A stretch of 64,000 bases of DNA from Phycisphaerae bacterium (GTDB lineage Bacteria; Planctomycetota; Phycisphaerae; UBA1845; Fen-1342): assembly GCA_017999985.1 (NCBI GenBank), contig JAGNKU010000013.1, positions 1 through 64,000 of the forward strand. Direction: 5' to 3'. Made by a program: the position numbers and the translations under genes. Of this stretch, positions 18,803 through 29,555 are shown one piece after another (the first letter of the stretch is position 1; each line of letters begins with the position of its first letter). The notes under the pieces are model-generated. The model did no database searches. It was not told where the DNA came from and saw only the letters and a list, made by a program, of their open reading frames with translations.

Positions 18803-21043
18803 ATGCCGATGCTCCGCAGCGACAGCCCGGTCCAGTACATCAAGGGTATCGGGCCGCGCCGCGCGGAGTGGTTTGCTGCGCTGGGCCTGCACACCGTCGG
18901 CGACCTGCTGGAGTATTTCCCGTTTCGCCATGAGCCCGAACAAGGCGAGCTCGCCATCGAGGACCTCGCCCCGGGCATGAATGCCACGATCCGCGGCGAG
19001 GTCGTGCAACTTGGCGGCCGCCGCCCCGCCCTGCTCTGTGTGCTCGACGACGGCACCGGCCGGTGCGGGCTGCGGTGGTTCAATCAACGCTACGGCGGCC
19101 AGCGCCTGTTCCGCGGCGCGACGGTCATCGCCAGCGGCAAGGTCCAGCTCTACAGCGACCGCCTGGAGATGGTCCAGCCGCGGGTGCAGGTGTTCGAGCC
19201 GGACGCCGTCCTCCTGGCTGCCAATACGGAGGCGCGGACGGTCGGCGTCTACCGCGGCAACGATACGCTCAAGTCGCCGCTCATTCGTCGGGCGGTCCTC
19301 AACGTGCTCGGGCAGAGCCGGCTGCCCGTGGATGAGACGTTGCCCGCCGCGCTGCTCGCGAAACACCAGTTTCCGGATCGCGAGCGCGCCGTCCGCCAGA
19401 TGCACTGCCCCGACAATGAGGCCGAGCTGCAGCAAGCCCGGACGCGCCTGGCCTACGAGGAGCTGTTCCTGATGGAGCTGGCGATGGCCCTCCGGCGGCG
19501 CAAGCGCCTCGCGCTGCAGAGCGGCCAGCGTCTGCACCATACGCCGGAGATCGAGGCTCGCATCCGCGCGCGGTTTCCGTTCACGCTGACGCCGTCACAG
19601 GACCAGGCGATTGCAGAGATTGCGCATGATCTGCAGAGCGGCCGGCCGATGACCCGGCTGCTGCAGGGCGACGTCGGCAGCGGCAAGACGGTCGTCGCAC
19701 TGCACGCTTGCCTGGTTGCGATCGCGAACGGCAAGCAGGCCGCCCTCATGGCCCCCACCGAGATCCTCGCCCAGCAGCACTACGACAACATCGCGCGGTA
19801 CCTGAAGGGCAGCCGCGTGCGGCCTGTGCTGCTCCGCGGCCGGCTGGGTAAAGCGCAGCGCGCCGCCGCTCTCGCGGCCATCGAACGCGGCGAACTCGAT
19901 CTCGTGGTCGGCACGCAGGCACTGATCCAGGAAGACGTCGCGTTCAACCAGCTCGCGCTGGTCGTCGTGGACGAGCAACACAAGTTCGGCGTGCTGCAGC
20001 GGCACGAGTTCCGCACGAAGGGCCCGATGCCGCACTATCTCGTGATGACCGCGACGCCGATCCCGCGCACCCTCGCGATGACCGTCTTCGGCGACCTCGA
20101 TGTCTCGATCATCCGGCAGCCGCCGCCCGGCCGCGGCCGCATCATCACGAAGGTCGTCACGCGCAAGCAATGGGACACGGTGATGGGTTATGTGCGCGGC
20201 CGGCTGGAGAAGGGCGAGCAGGCGTATGTGGTGTGTCCGCAGATTGGAGAAGCCACGCAGCCACGCCGCCACGGAGCCACGGAGGGCTGGGACCCCGACG
20301 GTGCGGAGTTCGACGTTGCACGCGAGGGGCGGTCTGCCAAGCGCGACCTCATTTCCGTCACCGAGACCTACGAGCGGCTCACCGGTGGGCCTTGGCGCGG
20401 ATTAAACATTGGCTTGCTACACGGGGCCCTGCCGTCCGCGGAGAAGCAGGCCATCGTCGCCAACTTCGTCGCCGGCCGGCTACATGCCGTCGTCTCAACG
20501 ACTGTGGTCGAAGTCGGCGTCGACGTCGCCAACGCGACGATCATGGTGGTCGAGCACGCCGACCGCTACGGCCTGTCGCAATTGCACCAGCTCCGCGGGC
20601 GCGTCGGCCGGGGGAGCCAGGACAGCCTGTGTGTCCTGATTGCCCGAGGGCCAGACATCAGAACCCGGAGCGGAAGCGGCGGGCCGGCGGAAGGCACGCA
20701 GGCACGCAGACACGCAGGCACGGAGGGGTGGGCGGGCGGACCATTGTCCAAGGCGGCCGAGCGACTCGAGGTCATGGCACGCACGACCGACGGCTTCGAG
20801 ATCGCCGAGGCCGACCTGCGGCAGCGCGGCCCCGGGCAGCTATTTGGCACGCGGCAGCACGGCCTGCCCGAGCTGCACGTCGCGAACATCGTCGAGGATT
20901 TCGCCCTTTTGGAGCAGGCCCGCCAGGACGCCTTCGAACTCATCGGGCAGGACCCCACGCTCGAAAACCCGGACCATCAACTCCTGCTGCCGGCCCTAAA
21001 ACGCATGTTCGGCCAGAAGCTCGCCCTGATCGACGCCGCGTAG
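18803..21043 (+). CDS. recG: ATP-dependent DNA helicase RecG with two repeat-encoded insertions
   Basis: 746 residues. RecG remodels stalled replication forks and Holliday junctions. The wedge/OB region is at about 1-230 (VQYIKGIGPRRAEWF at the start), and helicase motifs follow: GDVGSGKT (motif I), VVDEQHKFG (II), MTATPIPRTLA (III), STTVVEVGVDV (V), QLHQLRGRVGRG (VI), and the conserved C-terminal RGPGQLFGTRQHG. Two segments do not belong to the family pattern: one near residues 482-515, after AYVVCPQI, and one near 617-650, between CVLI and LSKAAERL. Each contains a DNA array of four 8-base units read as TQxRRHxxTEGW (see findings). Both lie in loops of helicase domain 2, and no core motif is broken. 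Confidence 0.95.
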   Translation: MPMLRSDSPVQYIKGIGPRRAEWFAALGLHTVGDLLEYFPFRHEPEQGELAIEDLAPGMNATIRGEVVQLGGRRPALLCVLDDGTGRCGLRWFNQRYGGQRLFRGATVIASGKVQLYSDRLEMVQPRVQVFEPDAVLLAANTEARTVGVYRGNDTLKSPLIRRAVLNVLGQSRLPVDETLPAALLAKHQFPDRERAVRQMHCPDNEAELQQARTRLAYEELFLMELAMALRRRKRLALQSGQRLHHTPEIEARIRARFPFTLTPSQDQAIAEIAHDLQSGRPMTRLLQGDVGSGKTVVALHACLVAIANGKQAALMAPTEILAQQHYDNIARYLKGSRVRPVLLRGRLGKAQRAAALAAIERGELDLVVGTQALIQEDVAFNQLALVVVDEQHKFGVLQRHEFRTKGPMPHYLVMTATPIPRTLAMTVFGDLDVSIIRQPPPGRGRIITKVVTRKQWDTVMGYVRGRLEKGEQAYVVCPQIGEATQPRRHGATEGWDPDGAEFDVAREGRSAKRDLISVTETYERLTGGPWRGLNIGLLHGALPSAEKQAIVANFVAGRLHAVVSTTVVEVGVDVANATIMVVEHADRYGLSQLHQLRGRVGRGSQDSLCVLIARGPDIRTRSGSGGPAEGTQARRHAGTEGWAGGPLSKAAERLEVMARTTDGFEIAEADLRQRGPGQLFGTRQHGLPELHVANIVEDFALLEQARQDAFELIGQDPTLENPDHQLLLPALKRMFGQKLALIDAA
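20253..20284 (+). repeat. Octanucleotide tandem array inside recG, copy 1
   Basis: Four exact-length 8-base units in tandem: CCACGCAG, CCACGCCG, CCACGGAG, CCACGGAG. They are read in frame as part of residues 484-496 of RecG (A-T-Q-P-R-R-H-G-A-T-E-G-W). The array marks an extra segment after the AYVVCPQI strand of helicase domain 2. Confidence 0.9.
20694..20725 (+). repeat. Octanucleotide tandem array inside recG, copy 2
   Basis: Four 8-base units: GCACGCAG, GCACGCAG, ACACGCAG, GCACGGAG, followed by GGGGTGG. They are read in the same register as copy 1, giving residues 631-643 (G-T-Q-A-R-R-H-A-G-T-E-G-W). The flanking segment (about 617-650) is also extra to the family. Confidence 0.9.
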
Positions 21044-21206
21044 CCGAACCCACTCCCGAACGTGATGGCACGGCGTCCAATTGCGGGTAGAATACGCGCC
21101 CCCCGGACGCTCGCGTGGCGGCGACGGGGATGCTATGGAATGCGACCGGGTCGCGCGCGGCTCGCTGGCGACCTACGCACCGCACAAAGAGTTAGGAGAA
21201 TACGTC

Positions 21207-22262
<1,056 letters not shown>

Positions 22263-22324
22263 GCGCACAGCGCAGCCCCCGCCCTTTCAAGGATGGCCGG
22301 GGGAGGGTGGTGGCGACCATTGAT

Positions 22325-22369
22325 CGCGGCCGCGCCGGACACGAGCGTCCGGCGCGGCCGCGTGCTTTT
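22325..22369 (+). terminator. Rho-independent terminator after the aldolase gene
   Basis: A perfect 16-bp inverted repeat (22325-22340 and 22347-22362) with a six-base loop ACGAGC, followed by TGCTTTT. The T-run lies only on the plus-strand side, so it serves the aldolase gene, although the hairpin also separates it from the convergent M28 gene. Confidence 0.85.
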
Positions 22370-22386
22370 GCCACGCAGGGCCTGCC

Positions 22387-24336
22387 CTACGGCGTGCCCG
22401 TCAGCAGCGCGATGAACGGGTTGATGTCGCCAAAGGTGATACTGCCATCGCCGTTGATGTCGCCGTTGGCCGACGGGCAATCCGGATAGGCGGCTGCCCA
22501 CGCCTCGGGATTCGTCAGAATCAGGATGAACGGGTTGATGTCCCGGAAATCCACCAAGCCGTCGCAGTTCAAATCGCCCACCGGGTACGGCGGTTCGCAC
22601 AGCAGGCCGGTCAGCCGCACGTCGTCCACGTTCCAGCCCGGATACGTCACGTACGAATCCGTCGGCCCCATGCCCCAGCGGATGTACACGGTTGGCTGAT
22701 TGTCCGCGATGGTGGCGAGGTCGAAGACCTGCAGTTTCCACGCCGTGTCGGCCACTGCCGCTCCGGTGGAAGTCGCGCTCCAGATCACGCTCCAACTCGT
22801 CCCGTTGTTGCTTGCCTCGACGGTGGCCTGGTCATAGTTGCTGTTGGACTCCACGCCCAGCCAGCGCCAGAACTCGAGCTGCACGTGCGTCTGGCCGGTG
22901 CAGTCGAACGCCGGCGTGGTCAAGTAGCGCACCGGCAGGTTGTTCGCGTAGTCGCCGGCCAGGTTGTAGCCGTAGACATAGCTGCCGGTGTGCCCGCTGG
23001 TCGGGTCGTGGTTGTTCGAGCCACCGCCGGTCGGCGTGCCAAACGCCCACTGCCCCGTGGTCGTCCAGCCCGGATTGCTGTCGAAAGTGTTCTCGTACGC
23101 GACGGTGATGCCATAAGCCGCGGTGGCCGCGTAGTAGTTCGTCGGCGCGAGGTACGGATCGACATAGCCTTCGCCACTCGTCGCCTGCGCGCTGAAGTAA
23201 TACTGGACTTCGGTCCCGCACGCCGCCGCCGGCAGGACGGCGTCGTACACGTTCGGCGTGACCTCCGTCATCACCACGGCCTGCCAGCCGCTGCCGACGT
23301 TGTAGTGCAGTTGCCCGGTGCCGGTCGCGGGCTCCGCCCCGCCGACGCCGCTCACGGCGACGCGCACCACCGTGCCGCCCGACGGGGCCGCGTAGTCCGG
23401 CAGGCCCTCCGGGTAGCTGAACGCCAGCTTGTACACCGGGATATCGACGCCCGCCGCATCGACGAGCCACCCCACCACGCTGCGGGTCATCTTCACGGCG
23501 TAGTTGAAATTGAGGTAGCCCAGGCTCTCGTACTTGTCATTCTGCGTGTGGTAGTAGGGGTTGTTCCACACTTCGCCCTCGATCAGCAGGCACGCCTGGA
23601 ACCCCGCCGCCTCGAACGGCGCGTGGTCGCTCTGGTCGAGCTGCCCGTTGATCGTGTACGTCAGCCCACCGCTGTACTCGGTCACCGCCGCCGCCAGCGC
23701 GTTCTTGATCGGGTTCGATGTGGTGCGGCCATACAGCAGGCAGTGATCCGTGTTGGGGTCATAGCACACCATGTCGAGCGAGATCATGCCGCGGATGTCC
23801 TCGCCCGAGTGGGCGTTGACGTAGGCGTGGCTGCCATAGAGTCCCAGCTCCTCGAGGTCGAACGCGATGTAGCGAATGGTGCAGTCCGTCGGGTACTGGC
23901 TGAGGATCCGCGCCGCCTCGAGCACCAGCGCGACGCCGCTGGCATTGTCATCGGCCCCGGGGTTGTTCACCGAGTCATAGTGCCCGCCGATGATGTAGAT
24001 GCGTTCGGGATAGACCGTGCCCGTCTGGGTCGCGACGACGTTCTCGCCCGACTGGCCGCCGTAGGTGAACGGCTCCAGCGCGGCGGACAGGCCGTAGCTC
24101 TGGAAGAGGCTCAGGATGTTGTCGCGCGCGGGATCGTGTTGCGCACCGTTCGGCCCACGGCTCTGGCCGCTGTGCGTATAGAGCCAGTTGTTCATAAAGC
24201 CCTGGTAGCTCGCCACACTGACCTGCTCGGCCGCGGCCTGCCCTTCGTTCGACGCGAGCGCGAAGGACGCCCCGCCGATCGTCAATCCTGTCACGCACAT
24301 CACACGCAGGCACCAGTAGATCCGCTTTCCGCTCAC
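22387..24336 (-). CDS. Secreted M28-family aminopeptidase with dockerin-like C-terminus
   Basis: 649 residues if the GTG at 24336 is the start: AGAGGAG precedes it and a signal peptide ([18 protein letters not shown]) follows. The M28 two-zinc site is complete: [18 protein letters not shown] (His, Asp), [10 protein letters not shown] (catalytic and ligand Glu), ISLDMVCYD (Asp) and YHTQNDKYE (His). After a small beta domain (about 310-400), residues about 415-575 form a jelly-roll-like domain ([24 protein letters not shown]) common in planctomycete exported proteins. A dockerin-like module follows (GDLNCDG, GDINGDG). It likely trims peptides released by the secreted endoproteases encoded nearby. 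Confidence 0.91.
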   Translation of the reverse strand: MSGKRIYWCLRVMCVTGLTIGGASFALASNEGQAAAEQVSVASYQGFMNNWLYTHSGQSRGPNGAQHDPARDNILSLFQSYGLSAALEPFTYGGQSGENVVATQTGTVYPERIYIIGGHYDSVNNPGADDNASGVALVLEAARILSQYPTDCTIRYIAFDLEELGLYGSHAYVNAHSGEDIRGMISLDMVCYDPNTDHCLLYGRTTSNPIKNALAAAVTEYSGGLTYTINGQLDQSDHAPFEAAGFQACLLIEGEVWNNPYYHTQNDKYESLGYLNFNYAVKMTRSVVGWLVDAAGVDIPVYKLAFSYPEGLPDYAAPSGGTVVRVAVSGVGGAEPATGTGQLHYNVGSGWQAVVMTEVTPNVYDAVLPAAACGTEVQYYFSAQATSGEGYVDPYLAPTNYYAATAAYGITVAYENTFDSNPGWTTTGQWAFGTPTGGGSNNHDPTSGHTGSYVYGYNLAGDYANNLPVRYLTTPAFDCTGQTHVQLEFWRWLGVESNSNYDQATVEASNNGTSWSVIWSATSTGAAVADTAWKLQVFDLATIADNQPTVYIRWGMGPTDSYVTYPGWNVDDVRLTGLLCEPPYPVGDLNCDGLVDFRDINPFILILTNPEAWAAAYPDCPSANGDINGDGSITFGDINPFIALLTGTP

Positions 24337-24459
24337 GGCACGCTCCTCTGCAGAAATGGAATTGGAACGAACGGGCACGACGCACCGCGCCTCGCTCCTC
24401 TGACAACAGGCCCCAACAGCCCCCGGGACGCTGCACTTCACTTCCATACCTCCGGGTCC

Positions 24460-24489
24460 ATTATAGGGCCGCCGCCGCCGGCGCTGCAA
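24460..24489 (-). promoter_or_regulatory. Putative sigma-70 promoter of the M28 gene
   Basis: TTGCAG (24489-24484) and a perfect TATAAT (24465-24460) on the minus strand, 18 bases apart and about 125 bases upstream of the GTG start. Confidence 0.5.
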
Positions 24490-24578
24490 CCGTTTTGTGC
24501 GCGTCCAGCGCGCTCCCAAGCGGACCGTGGGGGGGTTCCCATACGCGGTATGCGCCGTGAATCCCAGGACCCAGCCCG

Positions 24579-25961
24579 TTACGGCGCGCTGGTCAGCAGC
24601 AGCACAAACGGGTTGATGTCCGTGAACCCCAGCGCGCCATCGCCATTCACGTCCCCATTCAGCAGCGGACAGTCCGGATACGTCGCGGCATACGTGGCCG
24701 GATTGGTCAGCGCCAGCACAAACGGATTGATGTCACGAAAATCCACCCCGCCATCACAGTTCATATCGCCCGTTGGCCACTGCGGCGGCGCCGGCAACAC
24801 CAGGTCCGCGACCACCGGCCGGTGATCCGACGCCACCCCGCTCGCCGCGGACGGGCTCGGAAACCCGATCAGCTCCGGCGGATACCACGCTGATGGCAGG
24901 CTCGAATTGAAGATGAACGCCCGGCGCAGCGTCGCGATGCTGTCCTGCCAGGCGAGATAATCCAGCTTGCTCGAACCATTCGTGCCGCGCTGGTTGTTAT
25001 ACGGGTTGCGCGCGTCGTCGTAGGTCATGTCCGAGCGGTCGCGGTCCGTGCCGTCGACGCCCCCGATCGTGGCCGCGACCGTCATCCACTCCGCCGGCCC
25101 CTTCATCCCGTTGTTCAGCTCGTCCTCGTTCCAGTCCCCGCCGATCACGACCGGAGTCGCATCCGCGAGTATCCGCGTGGCGGCCGGCGAATCGATGATC
25201 TTGTTGTTCGGATCGGGCACGCCGGTCCCCGCCCCGTTGAGCAGGTAGTCGATGTAGTAAGCCACGCGCTGCGCCACCTGGACGCGCTCGGTGTGCCCGT
25301 CCGTGTACGCCTTGAGGTGCGCATTGCCGATCACGAGATCGCCCGCGTAGGTCTCGTCCGGCAGGTCCAGCTCGCCGAACATGAAACCGCGGATGCCACC
25401 CGTGCCGGCCTGCTCCACGTAGGCGTCGGCCAGGATCAGCGGCAAGTCCGCCCGCTTGCTGACCGTATCGCCATTCAGGTCCGCGAAGGGATAGCGGCTA
25501 AGGATCGCGTTGCGGTTGTAGCCGTCGGTGACCGTGCTCGCCCAGACGTACGGCAAATCGTAGCCCGGCGCGTACTTCTGCACGTACGCCGCCACCGTCC
25601 CACCCAGGAACGGATCGGCGCCGCCGTACAGGAACAGGCCTAGCGTCGTCTCGAGCTGGACCGCCGTGTCAACGCCGCCCGGCGTTCCGTTGCCGTCGTT
25701 GTCGCCCGCCTCCTGGATGATCAGCACGTCGGGCTGCATGCTTGCCACGATCCGCGCCAAGGCGTGCCACGCGTTGAGCGCCTCGGTCTTGACAGCGTTC
25801 CGGCAGATGCCGTCCTGCACGTTGTACGTCATCACGCGGACGTCCGTCGGGGCCGACTTGCCCCACTCACCCGCCGAAGGGTTCCACTGCGCCCACGCCG
25901 ATACCGCCATCACCCCCAGCCAGAGCCCGGTGCCCAGCACCAGCACGCGCCTGCGCATCAT
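24579..25961 (-). CDS. Secreted endonuclease/exonuclease/phosphatase-family protein, dockerin-like C-terminus
   Basis: About 460 residues. Three ATGs cluster at 25970, 25961 and 25958; 25961 has the best spacing to GAGG. A signal peptide follows (VLVLGTGLWLGVMAVSAWA). EEP-fold motifs are in order: VRVMTYNVQDG, LIIQEAGDND (metal-binding Glu), YNRNAILSRYPF, GNAHLKAY (His), GGDWNEDE (Asp/Asn), SSKLDYLAW and ASDHRPVVADL (catalytic Asp-His). So the active site appears intact, and the protein should cleave phosphodiesters or phosphate esters outside the cell, perhaps DNA or phospholipid headgroups. Residues about 395-460 are the dockerin-like module (GDMNCDG, GDVNGDG). Confidence 0.88.
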   Translation of the reverse strand: MMRRRVLVLGTGLWLGVMAVSAWAQWNPSAGEWGKSAPTDVRVMTYNVQDGICRNAVKTEALNAWHALARIVASMQPDVLIIQEAGDNDGNGTPGGVDTAVQLETTLGLFLYGGADPFLGGTVAAYVQKYAPGYDLPYVWASTVTDGYNRNAILSRYPFADLNGDTVSKRADLPLILADAYVEQAGTGGIRGFMFGELDLPDETYAGDLVIGNAHLKAYTDGHTERVQVAQRVAYYIDYLLNGAGTGVPDPNNKIIDSPAATRILADATPVVIGGDWNEDELNNGMKGPAEWMTVAATIGGVDGTDRDRSDMTYDDARNPYNNQRGTNGSSKLDYLAWQDSIATLRRAFIFNSSLPSAWYPPELIGFPSPSAASGVASDHRPVVADLVLPAPPQWPTGDMNCDGGVDFRDINPFVLALTNPATYAATYPDCPLLNGDVNGDGALGFTDINPFVLLLTSAP

Positions 25962-26061
25962 CACACCCATCCTCAACCCGCCAACAACCTGTCTGCAAAG
26001 CCCATGCCCGCGAGCATCCGTATCGGTCTGAACCCAGTGCCGTTCCGCCGCGACGGCCGCG

Positions 26062-27618
26062 CTACGATCCCGCCAGCAGCAGGATAAACGGGTTGATGTC
26101 ACGGAAGTCCACGCTGCCGTCACCATTGGCGTCGCCATTCGCCGGCGGGCAACCCGGGTACGCCACCTGCCAGCCCGGCGGATCCGTCAACGCCATGATA
26201 AACGGATTGATGTCCCGGAAACTCACCTCACCGTCACAGTTCAAGTCGCCCGACAAGCTGCCGTCGGCGACCACTTCCCCCACCAGCGTCACCACGCGCA
26301 CCGGCTCATCCGCGGCGTTTGAGGCAACGGTCACCGTACCCAGCTTCGCCCCGGCCGTGGTCGTGTCCATCGTGAGCGTGTGTACGTTTCCAACAGCGTC
26401 CGCCAAGGCACAGAACTGGCCCGCGGGCGCCGCGAAGCCGCTCGACGCCGACAGCGAATAACACAGGTCTGCAATCCCCGCCGCGGTCCACAGCGCCACG
26501 TCGCCGGCATTCCACACCGCGAGCGGCTGCTCGGCAACCGCGCCCTGCGGCACCTGCCCGAAGTCGACGATCGAGTCCGCACCCACCTGCGCCGGCACGC
26601 GTAGATCGAGGAACACCGGCAGGTGCCCAGCCGAGGCCGCGATGTTGATCAGCGCCTGGGCGATGGCGGGGCCGACCATCTGGTTGCTGGCCACCGCGAG
26701 CGTTGTATTGAAGGTGGTGCCGTCGTTGCCCCACGCGCGATACGAGTGGTTCGGATCATCCCAGGTCGTGGTGCTGTACGGCACGGTCGCATCGCCAAGA
26801 TAGTCAAAGCCGTCGCCATCAACGAGGTCGCCGCCAAGCAACAGTTGATCGTGCCGGTCATCCATGCCACCCGCGCCGATCGGATCCTGCGTGTGCACGA
26901 ACCGAAACGCGGCGTTGTTGTTCCAGCTCCCCGGCGTCGCGATCGGGTCGAAGAACCGGCCCGCGTTGTTCGCCTGGAGCCCGACCAATTCCTGATACGC
27001 TGCCTGCGTGGACGACTGAATGTTGAAATCACCGCCCACGACGAAGCTCCACGCCGGATCGAGCGCCTCGGCGTCGTCGCGGATCCGCTGGGCCTCCAAC
27101 AGCCGGCGGGCCTGGTCCTCCGAGGTTGTGCCCGCTTTCATGTGCGTGCTGTAGCAGGCGAGCGTCGCGCCCGGGCCGGCATAGCCCTGCAACCGCACGT
27201 CGTAGCGCATGATGTTCCGCGGGTGGTTCGGCGACACTCCGCCGGTCGCGACGACCGTGACGCCGAGCAGCGTCAGTTTGCTCGTGCGATAGACGAATGC
27301 GCTGTCGGTGTCGGGCCCGTCGACGAACGTTGCCCCGGCCCAGTCACCCGGGCTGTTGGGGGCCGTGTTCAGCGCGCTGACGAACGCCGTGACCGCCGAC
27401 GCTGACAGGAACTCCTGGCACAGGATTGCGTCGGGCAGTAGCGCGCGGTCCTGGTAGACGCCGTAGACCGCGGCCTGGATGTCGGCCGTCCGCCCGCCGC
27501 TGTAGTTCGAAATGTTCCACGCGGCGACGCGGAGCTGGGCCTGCGCGGCCGCAGCAGAGAAAATGGCCAGACCCATCGCGAGGCTCCCCAAGGTGCGGAG
27601 CCAGGCCGACTTCGTCAT
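26062..27618 (-). CDS. Secreted EEP-fold protein with altered active site, dockerin-like C-terminus
   Basis: 518 residues from the ATG at 27618 (GAGGAGAG upstream), with a signal peptide ending at AQA. It is a second EEP-fold protein: LRVAAWNISNYSG, AILCQEFLS (Glu), YSTHMKAG (His), VVGGDFNIQ (Asp/Asn). The last motif reads SAGHLPVFLDLR, where the usual form is SDHxPV, so the aspartate that activates the catalytic histidine is replaced by glycine. Residues about 345-450 look like an Ig/ASPM-like beta domain (VDFGQVPQGAVAEQPLAVWN). A dockerin-like module ends it (GDLNCDG, GDANGDG). A TATAAT at 27718-27713 on the minus strand may be its -10 box. It could be a weak enzyme or a binding protein. 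Confidence 0.86.
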   Translation of the reverse strand: MTKSAWLRTLGSLAMGLAIFSAAAAQAQLRVAAWNISNYSGGRTADIQAAVYGVYQDRALLPDAILCQEFLSASAVTAFVSALNTAPNSPGDWAGATFVDGPDTDSAFVYRTSKLTLLGVTVVATGGVSPNHPRNIMRYDVRLQGYAGPGATLACYSTHMKAGTTSEDQARRLLEAQRIRDDAEALDPAWSFVVGGDFNIQSSTQAAYQELVGLQANNAGRFFDPIATPGSWNNNAAFRFVHTQDPIGAGGMDDRHDQLLLGGDLVDGDGFDYLGDATVPYSTTTWDDPNHSYRAWGNDGTTFNTTLAVASNQMVGPAIAQALINIAASAGHLPVFLDLRVPAQVGADSIVDFGQVPQGAVAEQPLAVWNAGDVALWTAAGIADLCYSLSASSGFAAPAGQFCALADAVGNVHTLTMDTTTAGAKLGTVTVASNAADEPVRVVTLVGEVVADGSLSGDLNCDGEVSFRDINPFIMALTDPPGWQVAYPGCPPANGDANGDGSVDFRDINPFILLLAGS

Positions 27619-27807
27619 GTGCTTCTCTCCTCTGTCGCGCACGATGTACCCGGGCCCGTGCAGGGGCCGCTGCCACGCCGCCGTACCATAGTCCGCCCCG
27701 GGGAATCGCACGATTATAACGCCGCCCCCCTCCAGAACCGGCCCCCGCGCGCGAATTTTGCGTGTGGACCCGCGCAGTGAGTGACGCGGCGTGCCCGAAA
27801 GTCGAAC

Positions 27808-28107
27808 CTAACTCCTTGTCTTGCCGACGGGTGTGCCACACTCGGGACAGCGGCCGGAGACGTTGCCAGTGAGGTCATAACCGCAGTTGGCACAATGCCC
27901 TGGCCCCGGGCCGGGACGATCCAGGCACCAGAGCACGACGGTCGCGCCCGCCAAGACCACGATTACGGGGATTGAGCAGACAGGGTAAGTGAGGTCCCAG
28001 TGCCAGCGACTGATCCTGCCGCCGTGAGGTCGCACCCACCCGATCGCGTACCAAGCCAGCACGGATAGCAGGCACGCGATCAAAGTGATCCACTTGACCG
28101 GCTTCAT
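27808..28107 (-). CDS. Small membrane protein with C-terminal zinc ribbon (copy 1)
   Basis: About 99 residues if it starts at the ATG at 28107. The start is uncertain: the good AGGAGGG lies about 20 bases upstream and an in-frame extension to 28161 is open. Two membrane helices are likely (about 3-25, WITLIACLLSVLAWYAIG, and 44-66, VCSIPVIVVLAGATVVLW). The C-terminus is a zinc ribbon CANCGYDLTGNVSGRCPECG with two CxxC pairs. The same 16-residue core recurs in the protein encoded at 35678-36019. Function unknown; this membrane-plus-ribbon layout is, as far as I know, frequent in planctomycetes. Confidence 0.75.
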   Translation of the reverse strand: MKPVKWITLIACLLSVLAWYAIGWVRPHGGRISRWHWDLTYPVCSIPVIVVLAGATVVLWCLDRPGPGPGHCANCGYDLTGNVSGRCPECGTPVGKTRS

Positions 28108-28163
28108 CCAGGGTCTAGCCAGAGATTCCCTCCTACGCCACAGCCTCGCTGACCTGGGCAAGA

Positions 28164-29555
28164 CTACCCCGGCACGAGCACCTTCCCGCGCAGGCCCCGT
28201 GGGGCCTTCAGCCCCAAGAGCGCCAGCGTCGTCGGCGCCACATCGTACAGGCTCGCGTCCTGCTTTCCCGGGCGCAGCGCCGGGTGCGACAGGATATACA
28301 TCCCCCCCATTGCGTGGTTCGCATCATCCGGCCCACTCTCGCTCTCAAACGTCCACAGCTCCGGATGCCCCACGGAGCCCACCCCCCGCCAGTGCAGATC
28401 ACCAAACAGCACGATCAAGTCCGGCGGAAAGCCGGTTAGGTCCTGATAAACCTGCTCCGGCTTGTACACCCGATTGCCCAGCGGCTGCCCGTCCGGGCCG
28501 GCCAGCGCCGTCAGTTTCGCGCTCAATTCGTCCCGCAGCGGCTCGACTTCCTCCGGCGGCACAATCCCCTGTGGCTCGCGCCCGATTCGATTGATGAAAC
28601 ACTGCCCCGTGTAGCCGCCGTCGCCCCACACCTTCGTCCGCGTCCAATCCACGTCCGCCAGCTCGAACCGCCGCCGCCCGGTCAGCGGCGTCTTCATCGT
28701 GAGCAGCCCCTCGCGGATGAGCCAGTCGTTGATGCAGAAGCTGCCGTCCAGGCACTTCGCGCCGTGGTCCGACACGACCCAGACCGCCGTCCGCGGCAAG
28801 TCGAGCAGCTCCAGCAACTGGCCGATCTGCCCATCGATGAACACGTAGTAGTCGTGGATCGCATTCTCCAGCGGGTTGCCGGCCCGATACCGCCGGTGCC
28901 GCGGATCCATGTATTGCCAGAATCCGTGGTGGATGCGATCGACGCCCATCTCCACCATCCAGAACAGGCTCCACGGCCGCGTCTTCAGCAGGTGCTTGCA
29001 GACCGTGAAACGCTGCTCCGCCATCCGGTGAATCTGCGTGAGCACCGCTTCCTTGTCATCCGCCTGCAGATGCGCCACGTCCAGCAGGTACTCCCCGACC
29101 AGGCCGGCGATCTCCTGTGCCAGCTCCGGGGGATGCGTGTAGGCGCTCTTCGTGCTCGGCGTCAGGAAGCAGGTGATCTGGCAGCCGCGCGGCGGGCGCA
29201 GGATCGGAAAGGTCTGCGGCACGCCCACAATGATCGACGACTGCCCGACGCGCCCCACCATGTCCCACAGCCGCGGCTGGCGAATTTCCAGGTTCGTTGC
29301 CAGGCCGAGGTTCTCATACGTCCAGTCGCGCCGGCAGCGAAAGCCGTACACGCCCAGTGAACCCGGATCGCGTCCCGACGCCATGCAGCTCCATGCCGGC
29401 ACGGTGATTGGCGGGATGCAGCTTTCAAGCGTACCATGCAGCCCGCTCTCCACCAGCCGACGCAGATTGGGCAGGTCCCCCAGCCAGCGCTCAAACACGA
29501 GCGTGGGGTCCCCGCAGTCCAGCCCGATGATGGCGACTTTTTCGACTCGCGTCAT
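28164..29555 (-). CDS. Alkaline-phosphatase-superfamily phosphodiesterase/nucleotide pyrophosphatase
   Basis: 463 residues without a signal peptide, so probably cytoplasmic. The fold's metal and nucleophile sites appear in order: VAIIGLDCGDPT (Asp), PPITVPAWSCMASG (nucleophile Thr within ITVPAW), MGVDRIHHGFW (Asp/His), VVSDHGAK (Asp-His) and DDANHAMGGMY (His). This matches the type I phosphodiesterase/nucleotide pyrophosphatase branch, which hydrolyses nucleotide or other phosphodiester bonds. The C-terminus ends near SLYDVAPTTLALLGL, the usual closing helix of the family. Substrate cannot be told. The ATG at 29555 lacks a strong ribosome site. Confidence 0.87.
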   Translation of the reverse strand: MTRVEKVAIIGLDCGDPTLVFERWLGDLPNLRRLVESGLHGTLESCIPPITVPAWSCMASGRDPGSLGVYGFRCRRDWTYENLGLATNLEIRQPRLWDMVGRVGQSSIIVGVPQTFPILRPPRGCQITCFLTPSTKSAYTHPPELAQEIAGLVGEYLLDVAHLQADDKEAVLTQIHRMAEQRFTVCKHLLKTRPWSLFWMVEMGVDRIHHGFWQYMDPRHRRYRAGNPLENAIHDYYVFIDGQIGQLLELLDLPRTAVWVVSDHGAKCLDGSFCINDWLIREGLLTMKTPLTGRRRFELADVDWTRTKVWGDGGYTGQCFINRIGREPQGIVPPEEVEPLRDELSAKLTALAGPDGQPLGNRVYKPEQVYQDLTGFPPDLIVLFGDLHWRGVGSVGHPELWTFESESGPDDANHAMGGMYILSHPALRPGKQDASLYDVAPTTLALLGLKAPRGLRGKVLVPG

